Shown here piece after piece: positions 7,960 through 16,716 of a stretch of DNA of 64,000 bases. This DNA comes from Catenulispora yoronensis (lineage in GTDB: Bacteria > Actinomycetota > Actinomycetes > Streptomycetales > Catenulisporaceae), in the NCBI RefSeq assembly GCF_039531695.1, contig NZ_BAAAQN010000014.1:62001-126000 (forward strand), read 5' to 3'. The notes beneath the pieces are model-generated. The model saw nothing but the letters and a program-made list of their open reading frames with translations. It made no database searches and had not been told where the DNA came from. Each line of letters begins with the position of its first letter. Position 1 is the first letter of the stretch. The position numbers and the translations under genes were made by a program.

Positions 7960-9381
7960 CTAGGAAACCCGCGACAAATACTCCTCGACACTGCGCGCGA
8001 TCCCCGAGTCCTCAGCAGGTCCGGCCACGGCCCGCCATCCGTTGTCCCTCCGCCATCCGCCGCGCGGCTCGGCGCCGAGCCAGGATCCTGTCGCGGACAC
8101 GCTGTCCGCCGGGGCCGGGCCGGTGCCGTGGCCGGCGGCCTGGACGGCCGTTCCGGGGGCGGCCGGGGTCGTGGGCGGTGTCGGGCTGCCCTGGCCGGCG
8201 CCCGGCTGCCAGAGGCCGTCCATGCCGCCGTAGGCGTCGAAGCGGATGTTGGCCAGGGGGATGTTCAGCTCCTGGAGGCGGGCGATGGTCGCGCGGACCA
8301 TCGGTACGGAGCCTGACACGTACACGTCGCACCCCTCCCAGTGGTTGTGGAAGTCGCCGTGGCGGGCCACCACCTCGGGGAGCATGCCGCGTTCGCCGGG
8401 CGCGTGGGGGTCGTGGGAGATCGGGGTGACCAGGGAGAGCCAGTGGAAGCGCTCCACCAGCCCGGTGAGGGCCGGCATGTCGTAGAGCTCCTGGTCGCGC
8501 CGGGCGCCGAAGAAGAGGCGGACCCGGCGGTTGGTGTTCCACTGGGCCATGTCCTCCAGGATCGCCTTGATCGGCGCCAGGCCGGTGCCGCCGGCTATGC
8601 ACAGGACGTCGCGGGCCGAGACCGTGCTGCAGAACATCGTTCCCATCGGCGGCCCCAGGCGGACGGTGTCGCCGACGCGGGTGTGGTTCACCAGCGCGTT
8701 GGACACCCAGCCGGCGGGGACGGCGCGGACGTGCAGGGTCAGGGTGTTGTCGGCGCGGGGCGCGCTGGCTATGGAGTAGTGCCGCCAGACGCGGGGCCAG
8801 CGCTGGGTCTCCAGGGAGAGGTACTGTCCCGGGCGGAACTCGTAGGGGGCGTCCGGCTCCAGGGTCAGGACGGCGATGTCGCGGGTGCGCAGCTCGTGCT
8901 TCACCACGCGGGCCGTCCACCAGGCCGGGGTCAGGTGCGAGTCCTGTTCGGCGGCCTCGATCATGGTCCCGGCCACCAGTTGGTAGGCGGCCAGCCAGGC
9001 CTGGTCCATGTCCGGGGTCCAGCCCGGCCCGGCGTAGCGCTTCAGGGCCGAGATCAGGCAGCGCCAGATCACGTCGTAGTGCTCCGGGCGCGCGCCGTAC
9101 TTGCGGTGGTCGCGGCCCAGCTGGCGCAGGTAGTCGGCGAGCGTGTCCGGACGGTCGGCCTCGGCCACCACCCGGACCAGGGCCTGGAACAGGCGGTCGC
9201 GCTGGGCGTCCATCATCGGCGGGAACATGTCCCGCATCTCCGGATGCTCGGTGAAGACCAGCGCGTAGAAGTGCGCGACGACCCGGTCCGGGATCGCCCC
9301 GACCAGGGCGAAGCTGTCCCGGATCAGACCCGGGACGCGCTCCGGGTCCAGATCGGTTCCGCCTGCGGCCTGCTGCCCCAT
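7960..9381 (-). CDS. Flavohaemoglobin-like protein: globin plus FAD/NAD reductase with extra C-terminal tail
   Basis: A 473-residue protein. The globin domain (~1-140) has the B-helix tyrosine region AHFYALVFTEHPEMRDMF and the proximal-histidine region GARPEHYDVIW. The reductase part follows: the FAD motif WRHYSIAS, then the NAD motif CIAGGTGLAPIKAI and YVSGSVPMV. This architecture converts nitric oxide to nitrate in characterised flavohaemoglobins. After FDAYGGMDGLW there is an extra ~87-residue tail, Pro/Ala-rich then charged and ending SIARSVEEYLS-like. I chose the ATG at 9381; an upstream ATG (9438) lacks a ribosome-binding site. The NO role is inferred; related single-domain-fusion oxidoreductases of unknown role exist. 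Confidence 0.85.
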   Translation of the reverse strand: MGQQAAGGTDLDPERVPGLIRDSFALVGAIPDRVVAHFYALVFTEHPEMRDMFPPMMDAQRDRLFQALVRVVAEADRPDTLADYLRQLGRDHRKYGARPEHYDVIWRCLISALKRYAGPGWTPDMDQAWLAAYQLVAGTMIEAAEQDSHLTPAWWTARVVKHELRTRDIAVLTLEPDAPYEFRPGQYLSLETQRWPRVWRHYSIASAPRADNTLTLHVRAVPAGWVSNALVNHTRVGDTVRLGPPMGTMFCSTVSARDVLCIAGGTGLAPIKAILEDMAQWNTNRRVRLFFGARRDQELYDMPALTGLVERFHWLSLVTPISHDPHAPGERGMLPEVVARHGDFHNHWEGCDVYVSGSVPMVRATIARLQELNIPLANIRFDAYGGMDGLWQPGAGQGSPTPPTTPAAPGTAVQAAGHGTGPAPADSVSATGSWLGAEPRGGWRRDNGWRAVAGPAEDSGIARSVEEYLSRVS

Positions 9382-9722
9382 ACTCCGCGCCCCCCAGCCT
9401 TCCACCAGGCTCCGTGACCCGACCGTCACGGAGTGCATACCCAGTGCAAGCGATTACGTTAGGCTCCGGTCGCGTCGCGGAACGTTGAAGTCCGCTGGAA
9501 GTCCGGTCCATTTACGGAGGAAATGTCCGCTATCGCGCGGGGAAAAACCCTGGAAGTCCGCCAGGAGTCCGGGCGCCGCGGGGTGCGAGGGCGGCGCTGC
9601 GGGTGCGAGGGCGGGGTGTGAGGGCGGGGTGCGGGGCGGGGCCCGCACCGGGGTTCGTCACGGGGCCTCACGGGGCGGCGCGGTGCATCGCGGGTGCGGC
9701 GCGGGTTCGGGCCGGGGCGGCG
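9382..9722. other. Intergenic stretch with short GGAAGTCCG repeats
   Basis: This 341-bp gap lies upstream of the flavohaemoglobin and downstream of the small convergent-side gene. Between about 9487 and 9580 the element GAAGTCCG occurs three times plus one GGAGTCCG, with a GC-only stretch of GCGGGGTGCGGG type following to 9720. I see no convincing ORF, RNA gene or promoter hexamers. Confidence 0.4.
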
Positions 9723-10064
9723 CTAACGCGAGGGTTCTTGGCGCATGAGGGTCACGCGGCGGCTCAGTATGGCCTCCGCGGTCGCGCGTCCGTCCGGCCA
9801 GCGCCGGACCGCGATCCAGTCGTCGGTGAGGGGTCGTCTCAAGGGGTCGGCCGCCATGGAGAGCAGCAGGTTGGGGCCGTAGGTGGCGCGCAGCGGGCCG
9901 CTTCCGGCCTCGGCGTCGCACCCGCCGTCGCCGGCCTCGGTGACCAGTGCCGGTATGAGGTCGGCACCGGCGGCTTCCTGCAGGATCGCGAAGGCCTTCT
10001 GGTGGCCCGCGGTCCAGCCCAGCGCCCGGAGCCGCTGCGAGCCCATCGGAGCTGCTTGTGACAC
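9723..10064 (-). CDS. Small hypothetical protein
   Basis: About 113 residues from the GTG at 10064, or 107 from the ATG at 10046; GGGA about nine bases upstream favours the GTG slightly. The product contains GWTAGHQKAFAILQEAAGAD and a C-terminal RRWPDGRATAEAILSRRVTL, is soluble, and shows no family I recognise. The frame remains open far upstream because of base composition, but upstream residues read as a shadow of the YihY gene. Codon bias is consistent with coding. Moderate doubt remains that it is real. Confidence 0.5.
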   Translation of the reverse strand: MSQAAPMGSQRLRALGWTAGHQKAFAILQEAAGADLIPALVTEAGDGGCDAEAGSGPLRATYGPNLLLSMAADPLRRPLTDDWIAVRRWPDGRATAEAILSRRVTLMRQEPSR

Positions 10065-10213
10065 GTATGCTGTCCCAGCTTTCACTGTTCTGTCCGGTTC
10101 AACTAGTCCGGGGACGCAGGTCCGTCGCCTGTCCCGGTATCTACCGAAATCCTGGAAGATCGCTTCATGGTACGTACGCCTGTCAGGCGTTGTCGCCAGA
10201 GTTTTCGGCCAGC

Positions 10214-11242
10214 TCAGTCCGGAGGGGAAGGTCCTTCCGCGGGCTCGGGGGGACTGTCCCTCTGAGCTGCCACCCGCTGCCTCAGCGCCAGCCTCGCCAA
10301 CCACAACTTCCGCGAGGGCCACACTTGTTCCACCGCCGCGTTCAGCGCCGCGCCGAGCAGCGTGGCCATGGCGGTGACGTACAGCCACACCAGGATCGCC
10401 ACGGCCGCGGCGAGCCCTCCGTACAGCGAGTTCGACGCGTTCGTCCCGGAGAACGTGGACGAGACGTAGTCCCGCAGCAGCGCCGATCCGCCGAGCCACA
10501 GCAGCAGCGCCAGGACGGTGCCCGGCAGGTCCTGCGACCACGGCGTGCGCACCGGCACCGCCAGGTGGTACAGGGTGTTGAGGAAGGCCGCCAGCACCGT
10601 CAGCACCACCGGCCAGTACGCGGCGTGGATCAGCCCCTCGATCCCCGGGAACGCGCTGACCAGCAGGTCCGGCCCGATCACCAGCAGCGGCAGCGCCACC
10701 GAGCCCAGGACCAGGCCCAGCAGGTACATCCCGAAGGCCAGGAACCGGGTGCGGACGATGCCCCGGCGCCCGGACAGGCCGTAGGCGATGGTGATGGTGT
10801 CGACGTACACGTTCATGGCCCGCGACCCGGCCCACAGCGCCAGCAGGAACCCGATGGAGATCAGGTCCGGATGGCCGTTGGTGAGCAGGTTGGTCAGCAG
10901 GCCGTCGAGCTTCTCGATGCCCGGCGCGGACAGCATGGTGCCGGCGCCGTTGAGGATGTGGCCCTTGATCTCGGCGATCTTCGTGGCGCCGATCCAGCCG
11001 TTGAGGTAGCCCAGGGTGCCGGCCAGCCCGATCGCCAGCGGCGGCAGCGACAGCAGCGCGAAGAACGCCGCCTCGGCGGCCAGCCCGGTGATCCGGTACC
11101 GCATGCAGATGGCGAAGGTGATCTTGACGACCCGCCACCAGTTCCGGGCCTGCGCGCGCAAGCGTTCGCGCGGCGACGGCCGGGCGGCGGTCTCCGGGGC
11201 GGCGGCGTCGGCGCCGGCGGGCAGGTCGAGCACTGGGCGCAT
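10214..11242 (-). CDS. YihY/BrkB family inner-membrane protein
   Basis: A 342-residue integral membrane protein with about six hydrophobic helices and the family signatures LAAEAAFFALLSLPPL (first transmembrane helix), LWAGSRAMNVYVDTITIAYG and LYGGLAAAVAILVWLY. The N-terminal ~45 residues are Pro/Ala-rich and cytoplasmic. YihY/BrkB proteins are widespread; some are proposed transporters or envelope factors, but no general function is settled. The ATG at 11242 has GAGGA seven bases upstream, and longer in-frame starts lack a site. It diverges from the AidB-like dehydrogenase with a palindrome between them. Confidence 0.88.
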   Translation of the reverse strand: MRPVLDLPAGADAAAPETAARPSPRERLRAQARNWWRVVKITFAICMRYRITGLAAEAAFFALLSLPPLAIGLAGTLGYLNGWIGATKIAEIKGHILNGAGTMLSAPGIEKLDGLLTNLLTNGHPDLISIGFLLALWAGSRAMNVYVDTITIAYGLSGRRGIVRTRFLAFGMYLLGLVLGSVALPLLVIGPDLLVSAFPGIEGLIHAAYWPVVLTVLAAFLNTLYHLAVPVRTPWSQDLPGTVLALLLWLGGSALLRDYVSSTFSGTNASNSLYGGLAAAVAILVWLYVTAMATLLGAALNAAVEQVWPSRKLWLARLALRQRVAAQRDSPPEPAEGPSPPD

Positions 11243-11304
11243 GCGCTGGTCCTCGGGGCCGACGACGGGACGGAGGGGAGGTTCGCTGGACAATCTGTCG
11301 TTGT

Positions 11305-11316
11305 TACCGGTTGGTA
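11305..11316. promoter_or_regulatory. Possible operator (TACC-N4-GGTA dyad) between yihY-like and aidB-like genes
   Basis: TACCGGTTGGTA sits in the 155-bp divergent spacer. TetR-family regulators of acyl-CoA dehydrogenase genes often bind dyads of this kind, and a TetR gene lies just after the dehydrogenase at 13107. The arms are short, so this is tentative. Confidence 0.3.
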
Positions 11317-11397
11317 GGCGAGTGGGGCGATCGGGTACTACGTTAACGGCAGCAGGCCCCAGTACCCGCATCCCGCCGAACGGAGATGAGCCGAACA

Positions 11398-13062
11398 ATG
11401 TCCGAAGGCACGCTGACCGGCCCCGCCGACGAGCCCCTGAACCAGGCCCGGCCGCTGGCCGGATACAACGCCTACGGCGCGGACCCGGCCCTCGTCGGCG
11501 CCGTGACCCGGCTGTTCGGGGAAAACTCCGCCACCCACGGCGAACTCCTCGGGCTCGGGGCGCTCGCCGGCTCCTTCCAGGCCCGCGAATGGGGCCGGCT
11601 CGCCGAGGCGCACCATCCCGTCCTGGTCACCCACGACCGCTACGGCCGGCGCGTCGACGAGGTCGAGTTCCACCCGGCCTGGCACGAGCTGATGACCGTC
11701 GCGGTCGGCCACGGCCTCGGCGCCGCCCCCTGGCAGGAGGACCCGGCGAGCCCGCGGCACACCGCCCGCGCCGCCAAGATGCTGGTCTGGGGCCAGACCG
11801 ACGGCGGCCACCTGTGCCCGGTCTCGATGACGTACGCCGCCGTCCCGGCCCTGCAAGCCGATCCCGGCCTCGCCGCGCTGTGGACGCCGCGCCTGGCGTC
11901 GAAGACCTATGACTTCGGGCTGCGCGACCCGGCCGCCAAGGCCGGCTGCCTGGCCGGCATGGGCATGACGGAGAAGCAGGGCGGCTCCGACGTGCGCGCC
12001 AACACCACCGCCGCGACCCCGGTCCCCGGCGCCGACGGCGAGTACACGCTCGTCGGCCACAAGTGGTTCACCTCCGCGCCGATGTGCGACGTCTTCCTCG
12101 TGCTGGCCCAGGCGCCCGGCGGCCTGACCTGCTTCCTGATCCCGCGCGTGCTGCCCGACGGGACCCGCAACTCCTTCCGCCTCCAGCGGCTGAAGGACAA
12201 GCTCGGCAATCGCGCCAACGCCTCCTCCGAGGTCGAGTTCCACCACACCCGCGCCTGGCGGGTCGGCGACGAGGGCCGCGGGGTGGCCACCATCATCGAG
12301 ATGGTCGCCATGACCCGGCTCGACTGCGTCACCGGCTCGGCCTCGCTGATGCGCGCGGCGCTGGCCGAGGCCGTCAACCACACCCGGTCCCGGAAGGCGT
12401 TCGGCAAGCTGCTCGCCGACCAGCCGCTGATGCGCACCGTGCTGGCCGACCTGGCGCTGGAGTCGGAGGCGGCGACCCTGACCGCGCTGCATCTGGCCTC
12501 GGCCACCGACGCCGCGACCGGAGCGGCCGCCGACGAGCAGTCGCGCCGGTTCCGCCGGATCGGGCTCGCCGTCGCCAAGTACTGGGTGACCAAGCGCTGC
12601 GCGCCGTTCGCCGCCGAAGCGCTGGAGTGCCTCGGCGGCAACGGATACGTCGAGGAATCGGGCATGCCGCGCCTGTACCGCGAAGCGCCGCTGAACTCGA
12701 TCTGGGAGGGCTCGGGCAACGTCAACGCCCTGGACGTGCTGCGCGCGCTGGCCAAGGAGGCCGGGGTGTGGGACGCGTTCCTCGCCGAGGTCGGCGCGGC
12801 GCGGGGCGCCGACGCGCGGTTCGACGCCGCGTTCAAGGAGCTCCAGGACGAGCTCGGGACGGTCGACGAGGCCGGCGCGCGCCGCTTCGTGGAGCGGATG
12901 GCGCTGGTGCTTCAGGGGTCGTTGATGCTGCGGTTCGCGCCCGCGCCGGTCGCGGACGCGTTCGTGGCCTCCCGGCTCGGCGGGGACTGGGGCCGGACGT
13001 TCGGGACGCTGCCGCGCGGCCTGGAGGTCGGTGCGATCGTGGACCGGGCGCTGGCGCTGTGA
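11398..13062 (+). CDS. AidB-like acyl-CoA dehydrogenase family protein
   Basis: A 554-residue flavoprotein of the AidB branch, longer than the ~380 residues of beta-oxidation acyl-CoA dehydrogenases. Family landmarks are MGMTEKQGGSDVRANTT (flavin region), RLKDKLGNRANASSEVEF, and the C-terminal YREAPLNSIWEGSGNVNALD. E. coli AidB is induced by alkylation damage and binds DNA; others act on branched acyl-CoA. The ATG at 11398 is preferred over 11386, which abuts the GGAG sequence. A TetR gene follows at 45 bp and an AlkA-like glycosylase lies at the window start, though not adjacent. Confidence 0.9.
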   Translation: MSEGTLTGPADEPLNQARPLAGYNAYGADPALVGAVTRLFGENSATHGELLGLGALAGSFQAREWGRLAEAHHPVLVTHDRYGRRVDEVEFHPAWHELMTVAVGHGLGAAPWQEDPASPRHTARAAKMLVWGQTDGGHLCPVSMTYAAVPALQADPGLAALWTPRLASKTYDFGLRDPAAKAGCLAGMGMTEKQGGSDVRANTTAATPVPGADGEYTLVGHKWFTSAPMCDVFLVLAQAPGGLTCFLIPRVLPDGTRNSFRLQRLKDKLGNRANASSEVEFHHTRAWRVGDEGRGVATIIEMVAMTRLDCVTGSASLMRAALAEAVNHTRSRKAFGKLLADQPLMRTVLADLALESEAATLTALHLASATDAATGAAADEQSRRFRRIGLAVAKYWVTKRCAPFAAEALECLGGNGYVEESGMPRLYREAPLNSIWEGSGNVNALDVLRALAKEAGVWDAFLAEVGAARGADARFDAAFKELQDELGTVDEAGARRFVERMALVLQGSLMLRFAPAPVADAFVASRLGGDWGRTFGTLPRGLEVGAIVDRALAL

Positions 13063-13106
13063 GCGGCGGGACAGGTCCGTGAGCAGGCGCCCGGTATCGT
13101 CGTCCC

Positions 13107-13703
13107 ATGTCCGCCGAGAGTCCGCCGAACCCCCGACCGCGCTCCGGCCCGCGCCGTGACGAGGCCGCGCGCCTGGCGGTGCTGCACGCCGCCGACGACC
13201 TGCTGGCGGAGAACGGCTTCGGGGCCCTGACCATCGAGGCGATCGCGCGGCGGGCCGGCGTCGCCAAGCAGACGATCTACCGGTGGTGGCCCTCGAAGGT
13301 CGAGATCCTCATCGACACGCTGATCGAGGACAGCGGCAAGCAGCTGCCGATCCCGGCGGGGGAGCCGACGGTCGCGAGTATCCGCGCCTACCTGCGCGAC
13401 TTCGCGGACTTCCTCAGTACGGATCCGGCCGGGAAAGTACTGCTGGTGCTGCTCGCCCAGGCGCAGCACGACGAGGCCACGGCCGAGAGCTTCCACAAGC
13501 GCTATCTGGGGCCGCGCCGCGAGGCGGAGCTCGACATGATGGTGAGAGGCATCACCGGCGGGGGAATCTCGCCCCGGGTCGACCCCGAGGTGGCGCTCGA
13601 CACGCTGCTGGGGCCGCTCGTCTACCGCGCCCTCATCGGCGCGGCGATTCCCGCCAGCTTGGTCGACGCGCTGGTCGACGAAGTGCTGGGCGCGTCGGCC
13701 TAG
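13107..13703 (+). CDS. TetR/AcrR-family transcriptional regulator
   Basis: A 198-residue regulator with a canonical N-terminal HTH (residues ~15-62: FGALTIEAIARRAGVAKQTI, then YRWWPSKVEIL) and a C-terminal ligand-binding helical domain. It lies 45 bp after the AidB-like dehydrogenase on the same strand and may control that gene, possibly through the dyad at 11305-11316. The ligand is unknown. Confidence 0.9.
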   Translation: MSAESPPNPRPRSGPRRDEAARLAVLHAADDLLAENGFGALTIEAIARRAGVAKQTIYRWWPSKVEILIDTLIEDSGKQLPIPAGEPTVASIRAYLRDFADFLSTDPAGKVLLVLLAQAQHDEATAESFHKRYLGPRREAELDMMVRGITGGGISPRVDPEVALDTLLGPLVYRALIGAAIPASLVDALVDEVLGASA

Positions 13704-13709
13704 GGCGGC

Positions 13710-14003
13710 TCAGAAACCGGCCGCGACCAGGTCCGCGTACTCGGGGTTCTTCTTGATGTAGGCGGCTATGAACGGGCACCACGGCGCCACCTTCAGCCCC
13801 TGCTCCCGGGCGCCGTCCAAGGCGGCCTTCGCCAGCTTGCCGCCGATGCCGCGGCCCTCGAAGCGGGGCTCGACGCCGGTGTGCGGCAGGACCGCTATGC
13901 CGTCCTGCACGCGGTAGGTCAGCACCCCGGCCAGCTCGGCGCCCAGGCGCGCCTCGTACCGGCGGTTTTCCCGGTTGTCGGTCACGGTCACTTCGTCGCT
14001 CAC
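13710..14003 (-). CDS. Small GNAT-fold N-acetyltransferase-like protein (YidJ/GTLF3B type)
   Basis: A 97-residue protein of the short GNAT-like class. It shows LAGVLTYRVQDGIAVLPHTG, the acetyl-CoA pyrophosphate loop FEGRGIGGKLAKAALD and the family-typical WCPFIAAYIKKNPEY near the C-terminus. These proteins are common in actinobacteria and their substrates are largely unknown. It converges on the TetR gene with a 6-bp gap and diverges from psuG. Confidence 0.88.
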   Translation of the reverse strand: MSDEVTVTDNRENRRYEARLGAELAGVLTYRVQDGIAVLPHTGVEPRFEGRGIGGKLAKAALDGAREQGLKVAPWCPFIAAYIKKNPEYADLVAAGF

Positions 14004-14098
14004 TACCCACTCCCGGCTCGATCTACGATCTTCAGTAGTGTTCGCATCAGCGTAACCAGACCGATGTTTATGCCCCGTCGGGCGAGCAGGAGGCGATT

Positions 14099-15040
14099 GT
14101 GACCGTGGACGGCGAGGGCCTGCGGATCCACCCCGAGGTGATCGAGGCGCTGGAATCGGACACGCCGGTGGTGGCGCTGGAGTCCACGATCATCAGCCAC
14201 GGGCTGCCGCGGCCGGACAACCTGCGCATCGCCCGCGAGATCGAGCAGACGGTGCGGGACCACGGCGCGGTCCCGGCCACCATCGCGGTGGTCGGCGGCA
14301 AGCCCTGCGTCGGGCTGTCCGACGACGAGCTGCGGCTGATCGCCGAGTCCGACGACGTCGTCAAGCTCGGCGTGCGCGACCTGGGCGTGGCCGTGGCCAA
14401 GGGCCTGCACGGCGCCACCACCGTGGCCGCCACCGCCTCGCTGGCGGCGCAGGCCGACATCGACGTGTTCGCCACCGGCGGCCTGGGCGGTGTGCACCGG
14501 CTGGCGCGCGACACCTGGGACGAGTCGGCGGACCTGACCGCGCTGTCCCGGGTCCCGATGGCCGTGGTCTGCGCCGGGGTGAAGTCGATCCTGGACGTGC
14601 CGGCCACCCTGGAGCGGCTGGAGACGCTCAACGTCCCGGTCTTCGGCTACCGCACCACCCGGTTCCCCGGCTTCTACCTGGCCGACTCAGGGCACGCGCT
14701 GGAGTGGAGCTTCGACTTCGCGGAGGAGATCGCCGACGCGGTGCTCGCGCACTGGCAGCTGGCCTGGCCGGCGGTGTCCTCCGGGGCGCTGATCGCCAAC
14801 CCGATCCCGGTCGAGGACCAGCTCGACCCGGAGCTGCACGACCGGATCCTGAACGAGGCGCTGGCCGCCGCCGAGAAGCAGGGCGTGGCCGGCAAGGACG
14901 TGACGCCGTTCCTGCTGGAGTACTTCCACCGCGAGACCGACGGCGCGTCGCTGCGGGCCAACGTGCTGCTGGTGAAGCGGAACGCCGAGCTGGCGGCCCG
15001 GATCGCGGCGGCGATCATCGACGCCGCGCCGGCCCGCTAA
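14099..15040 (+). CDS. psuG: Pseudouridine-5'-phosphate glycosidase
   Basis: A 313-residue enzyme that reversibly splits pseudouridine 5'-phosphate into uracil and ribose 5-phosphate. Signatures: PVVALESTIISHGLPRPDN at the N-terminus, ATIAVVGGKPCVGL, a VKLGVRDLGVAVAKG stretch with the catalytic Lys region, and ATGGLGGVHRL. A perfect AGGAGG lies five bases before the GTG at 14099. It is followed within 9 bp by a PfkB kinase, giving the two-step pseudouridine salvage route. Confidence 0.95.
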   Translation: MTVDGEGLRIHPEVIEALESDTPVVALESTIISHGLPRPDNLRIAREIEQTVRDHGAVPATIAVVGGKPCVGLSDDELRLIAESDDVVKLGVRDLGVAVAKGLHGATTVAATASLAAQADIDVFATGGLGGVHRLARDTWDESADLTALSRVPMAVVCAGVKSILDVPATLERLETLNVPVFGYRTTRFPGFYLADSGHALEWSFDFAEEIADAVLAHWQLAWPAVSSGALIANPIPVEDQLDPELHDRILNEALAAAEKQGVAGKDVTPFLLEYFHRETDGASLRANVLLVKRNAELAARIAAAIIDAAPAR

Positions 15041-15049
15041 GGTCCGCGC

Positions 15050-16006
15050 GTGGCCGCCGTGGAGCCGGACGGCCGGTGGGCGCCGCCGCCGGCCGGCCCG
15101 CCCGGGACGGCCGCCCCGATCGTCGTCGTCGGCGACCTGATGGTGGACGTGCTGGCCCAGCTCGGCGGGCCGCTGGTGGCCGCCTCGGACAGCCCGGGGC
15201 GGATCTCCATGCGCGGCGGCGGCTCGGCCGCCAACACCGCCTGCTGGCTGGCCGCCACCGGGCACGAGGCGCTGTTCGTGGGCTGCGTCGGCGACGACCT
15301 GCCGGGGCGCGAGGCCGCCGAGGCACTGCGCGCCACCGGGGTCCGGGCGCTGCTGAAGGTCGACGCGTCCCGGCCCACCGGCACCGTCGTCGTGCTCGTC
15401 GACCCGGCCGGGGAGCGGACCATGGTCCCGGACCCCGGGGCCAACTGCGCGCTGACCCCGGTGGATCTGCCGCGCGCCGAGTTCCAGCCCGGCCGGCACC
15501 TGCACCTGTCCGGGTACACGGTGCTGAACCCGGACACCCGGGCGGCCGGCATCGCCGCGCTGGACCTGGCGCGGCGGCACGGGATGACGACCTCGGTCGA
15601 CGTGGCCTCGGCCGGGCCGCTGGCCGCCGTCGGACCGGACCGGTTCCTGGACTGGATCGGCAACCCGTACATGCTGATCGCCAACCGGGACGAGGCGGCG
15701 GTGCTGACCGGGATCGACGACGACCCGGTCGCCGCGACGCGGGCCCTGACCGAGCTGTGCGACCAGGTGGTGGTCAAGCTCGGCGCGGACGGCGTGGTGC
15801 GGCACGACGCGCTGTTCGACCGGACGATCCGGGTGGCGGCCGAGCCGCTGGGGCCGGGCGAGCTGGTGGACACCACCGGCGCCGGCGACGCGTTCGCCGC
15901 CGGGTACCTGGCGGCGTGGATGCGGGACGCGGACCCGGAGGAGGCGCTGGCGGCCGGGTGCCGGCTGGCGGCGCGGGTGATCCGGAAGGTCGGGGGACGG
16001 CCCTAG
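15050..16006 (+). CDS. psuK: PfkB-family sugar/nucleoside kinase, probable pseudouridine kinase
   Basis: A 318-residue PfkB kinase: N-terminal VVGDLMVDVLAQLGG, substrate glycines RGGGSAANTACWLAATG, and the C-terminal DTTGAGDAFAAGYLAAW anion-hole motif with catalytic Asp. Because it directly follows psuG, the substrate is most likely pseudouridine, phosphorylated to feed PsuG; the fold alone would also allow a ribokinase-like role. Start is the GTG at 15050 or the GTG three codons on. Its TAG stop overlaps the stop of the convergent reductase gene. Confidence 0.85.
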   Translation: MAAVEPDGRWAPPPAGPPGTAAPIVVVGDLMVDVLAQLGGPLVAASDSPGRISMRGGGSAANTACWLAATGHEALFVGCVGDDLPGREAAEALRATGVRALLKVDASRPTGTVVVLVDPAGERTMVPDPGANCALTPVDLPRAEFQPGRHLHLSGYTVLNPDTRAAGIAALDLARRHGMTTSVDVASAGPLAAVGPDRFLDWIGNPYMLIANRDEAAVLTGIDDDPVAATRALTELCDQVVVKLGADGVVRHDALFDRTIRVAAEPLGPGELVDTTGAGDAFAAGYLAAWMRDADPEEALAAGCRLAARVIRKVGGRP

Positions 16007-16653
16007 GCAGTGGCGCGCCGCGCCGGATCCACATCGGGCACTGCGAACCTCGGATTGCGCCCCGCCCCCACCACGCGCAGCACGAAGCCGGCGGTCTCCT
16101 CCGCCTGGCGGGCGCTGTCCAGGCCTCCGACGACGGCGGTGTGCGCGCCGAGGTCGGCGACGAGCTGCGCGGCCGTCTCCAGGGCGGACGGCTCGTCCCC
16201 GCAGACCGCCACGACCGGTGCCGCCTGTGGCGCTCCGGTGTAGGGCCAGGAGGCCCCGGCGAACAGATGCAGGGCTTTGACCACGTGCGCTCCCGCCGCC
16301 AGCCGAGCCACCATCTCGGCGGCGGAGCCCGATTCCATCTTGTGCGGACCGGTGCGCAGGACCGGGACGGTGCAGTCGAGCACGGTCCGGCCGGCGAGTG
16401 CGCCCCGGGGGCCTCCGACCAGGCCGATGGCGGTTTCGAGGCCTTCCCAGGCCACTGCGATCACGACGACGTCGACGCTGCGTGCGAAATCGCCCACGTC
16501 GACCGCGCGCGCTGCGGGACCGATCTTCTGTGCGGCATCACCCGCACGCCCCGGATCGCGGCCGGTCACCACGATCGCGTGTCCCACCGCGGCCCACGCC
16601 CGGCCCATCGCCACGGCGAAGCCGCCGGTGCCCAGTATCCCGATGTTCGTCAT
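16003..16653 (-). CDS. NAD(P)-binding reductase, F420-dependent NADP reductase-like Rossmann protein
   Basis: A 216-residue Rossmann protein starting at the ATG at 16653 with NIGILGTGGFAVAMGRAWAAVGHAIVVTGR, i.e. the GxGGxA dinucleotide motif, followed by VDVVVIAVAWEGLE and VLDCTVPVL. This matches the short F420-dependent NADP oxidoreductase/ProC-like family, common in actinobacteria. The frame is open to 16788 but that part overlaps the divergent HxlR gene. Cofactor and substrate are unproven. The gene is likely repressed or activated by the HxlR neighbour via the 16677 palindrome. Confidence 0.85.
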   Translation of the reverse strand: MTNIGILGTGGFAVAMGRAWAAVGHAIVVTGRDPGRAGDAAQKIGPAARAVDVGDFARSVDVVVIAVAWEGLETAIGLVGGPRGALAGRTVLDCTVPVLRTGPHKMESGSAAEMVARLAAGAHVVKALHLFAGASWPYTGAPQAAPVVAVCGDEPSALETAAQLVADLGAHTAVVGGLDSARQAEETAGFVLRVVGAGRNPRFAVPDVDPARRATA

Positions 16654-16676
16654 GAGGGCGACGCTACGAGCCGATC

Positions 16677-16694
16677 TCCTACCATCCGGTAGGA
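16677..16694. promoter_or_regulatory. Perfect 7+7 bp inverted repeat, likely HxlR operator
   Basis: TCCTACC-atcc-GGTAGGA lies centrally in the 63-bp spacer between the Rossmann reductase and the divergent HxlR regulator. A two-fold site in such a short divergent promoter is the usual arrangement for an autoregulated HxlR/MarR-type protein. Confidence 0.6.
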
Positions 16695-16716
16695 CGACCT
16701 GTGCGAGACTCGGTTC

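Noticed and set aside
9723..11138. A single 471-residue gene covering the small hypothetical and the YihY region
   Set aside because: The upstream two thirds are out of frame with the clearly conserved YihY protein; only the last ~113 codons may be a gene.
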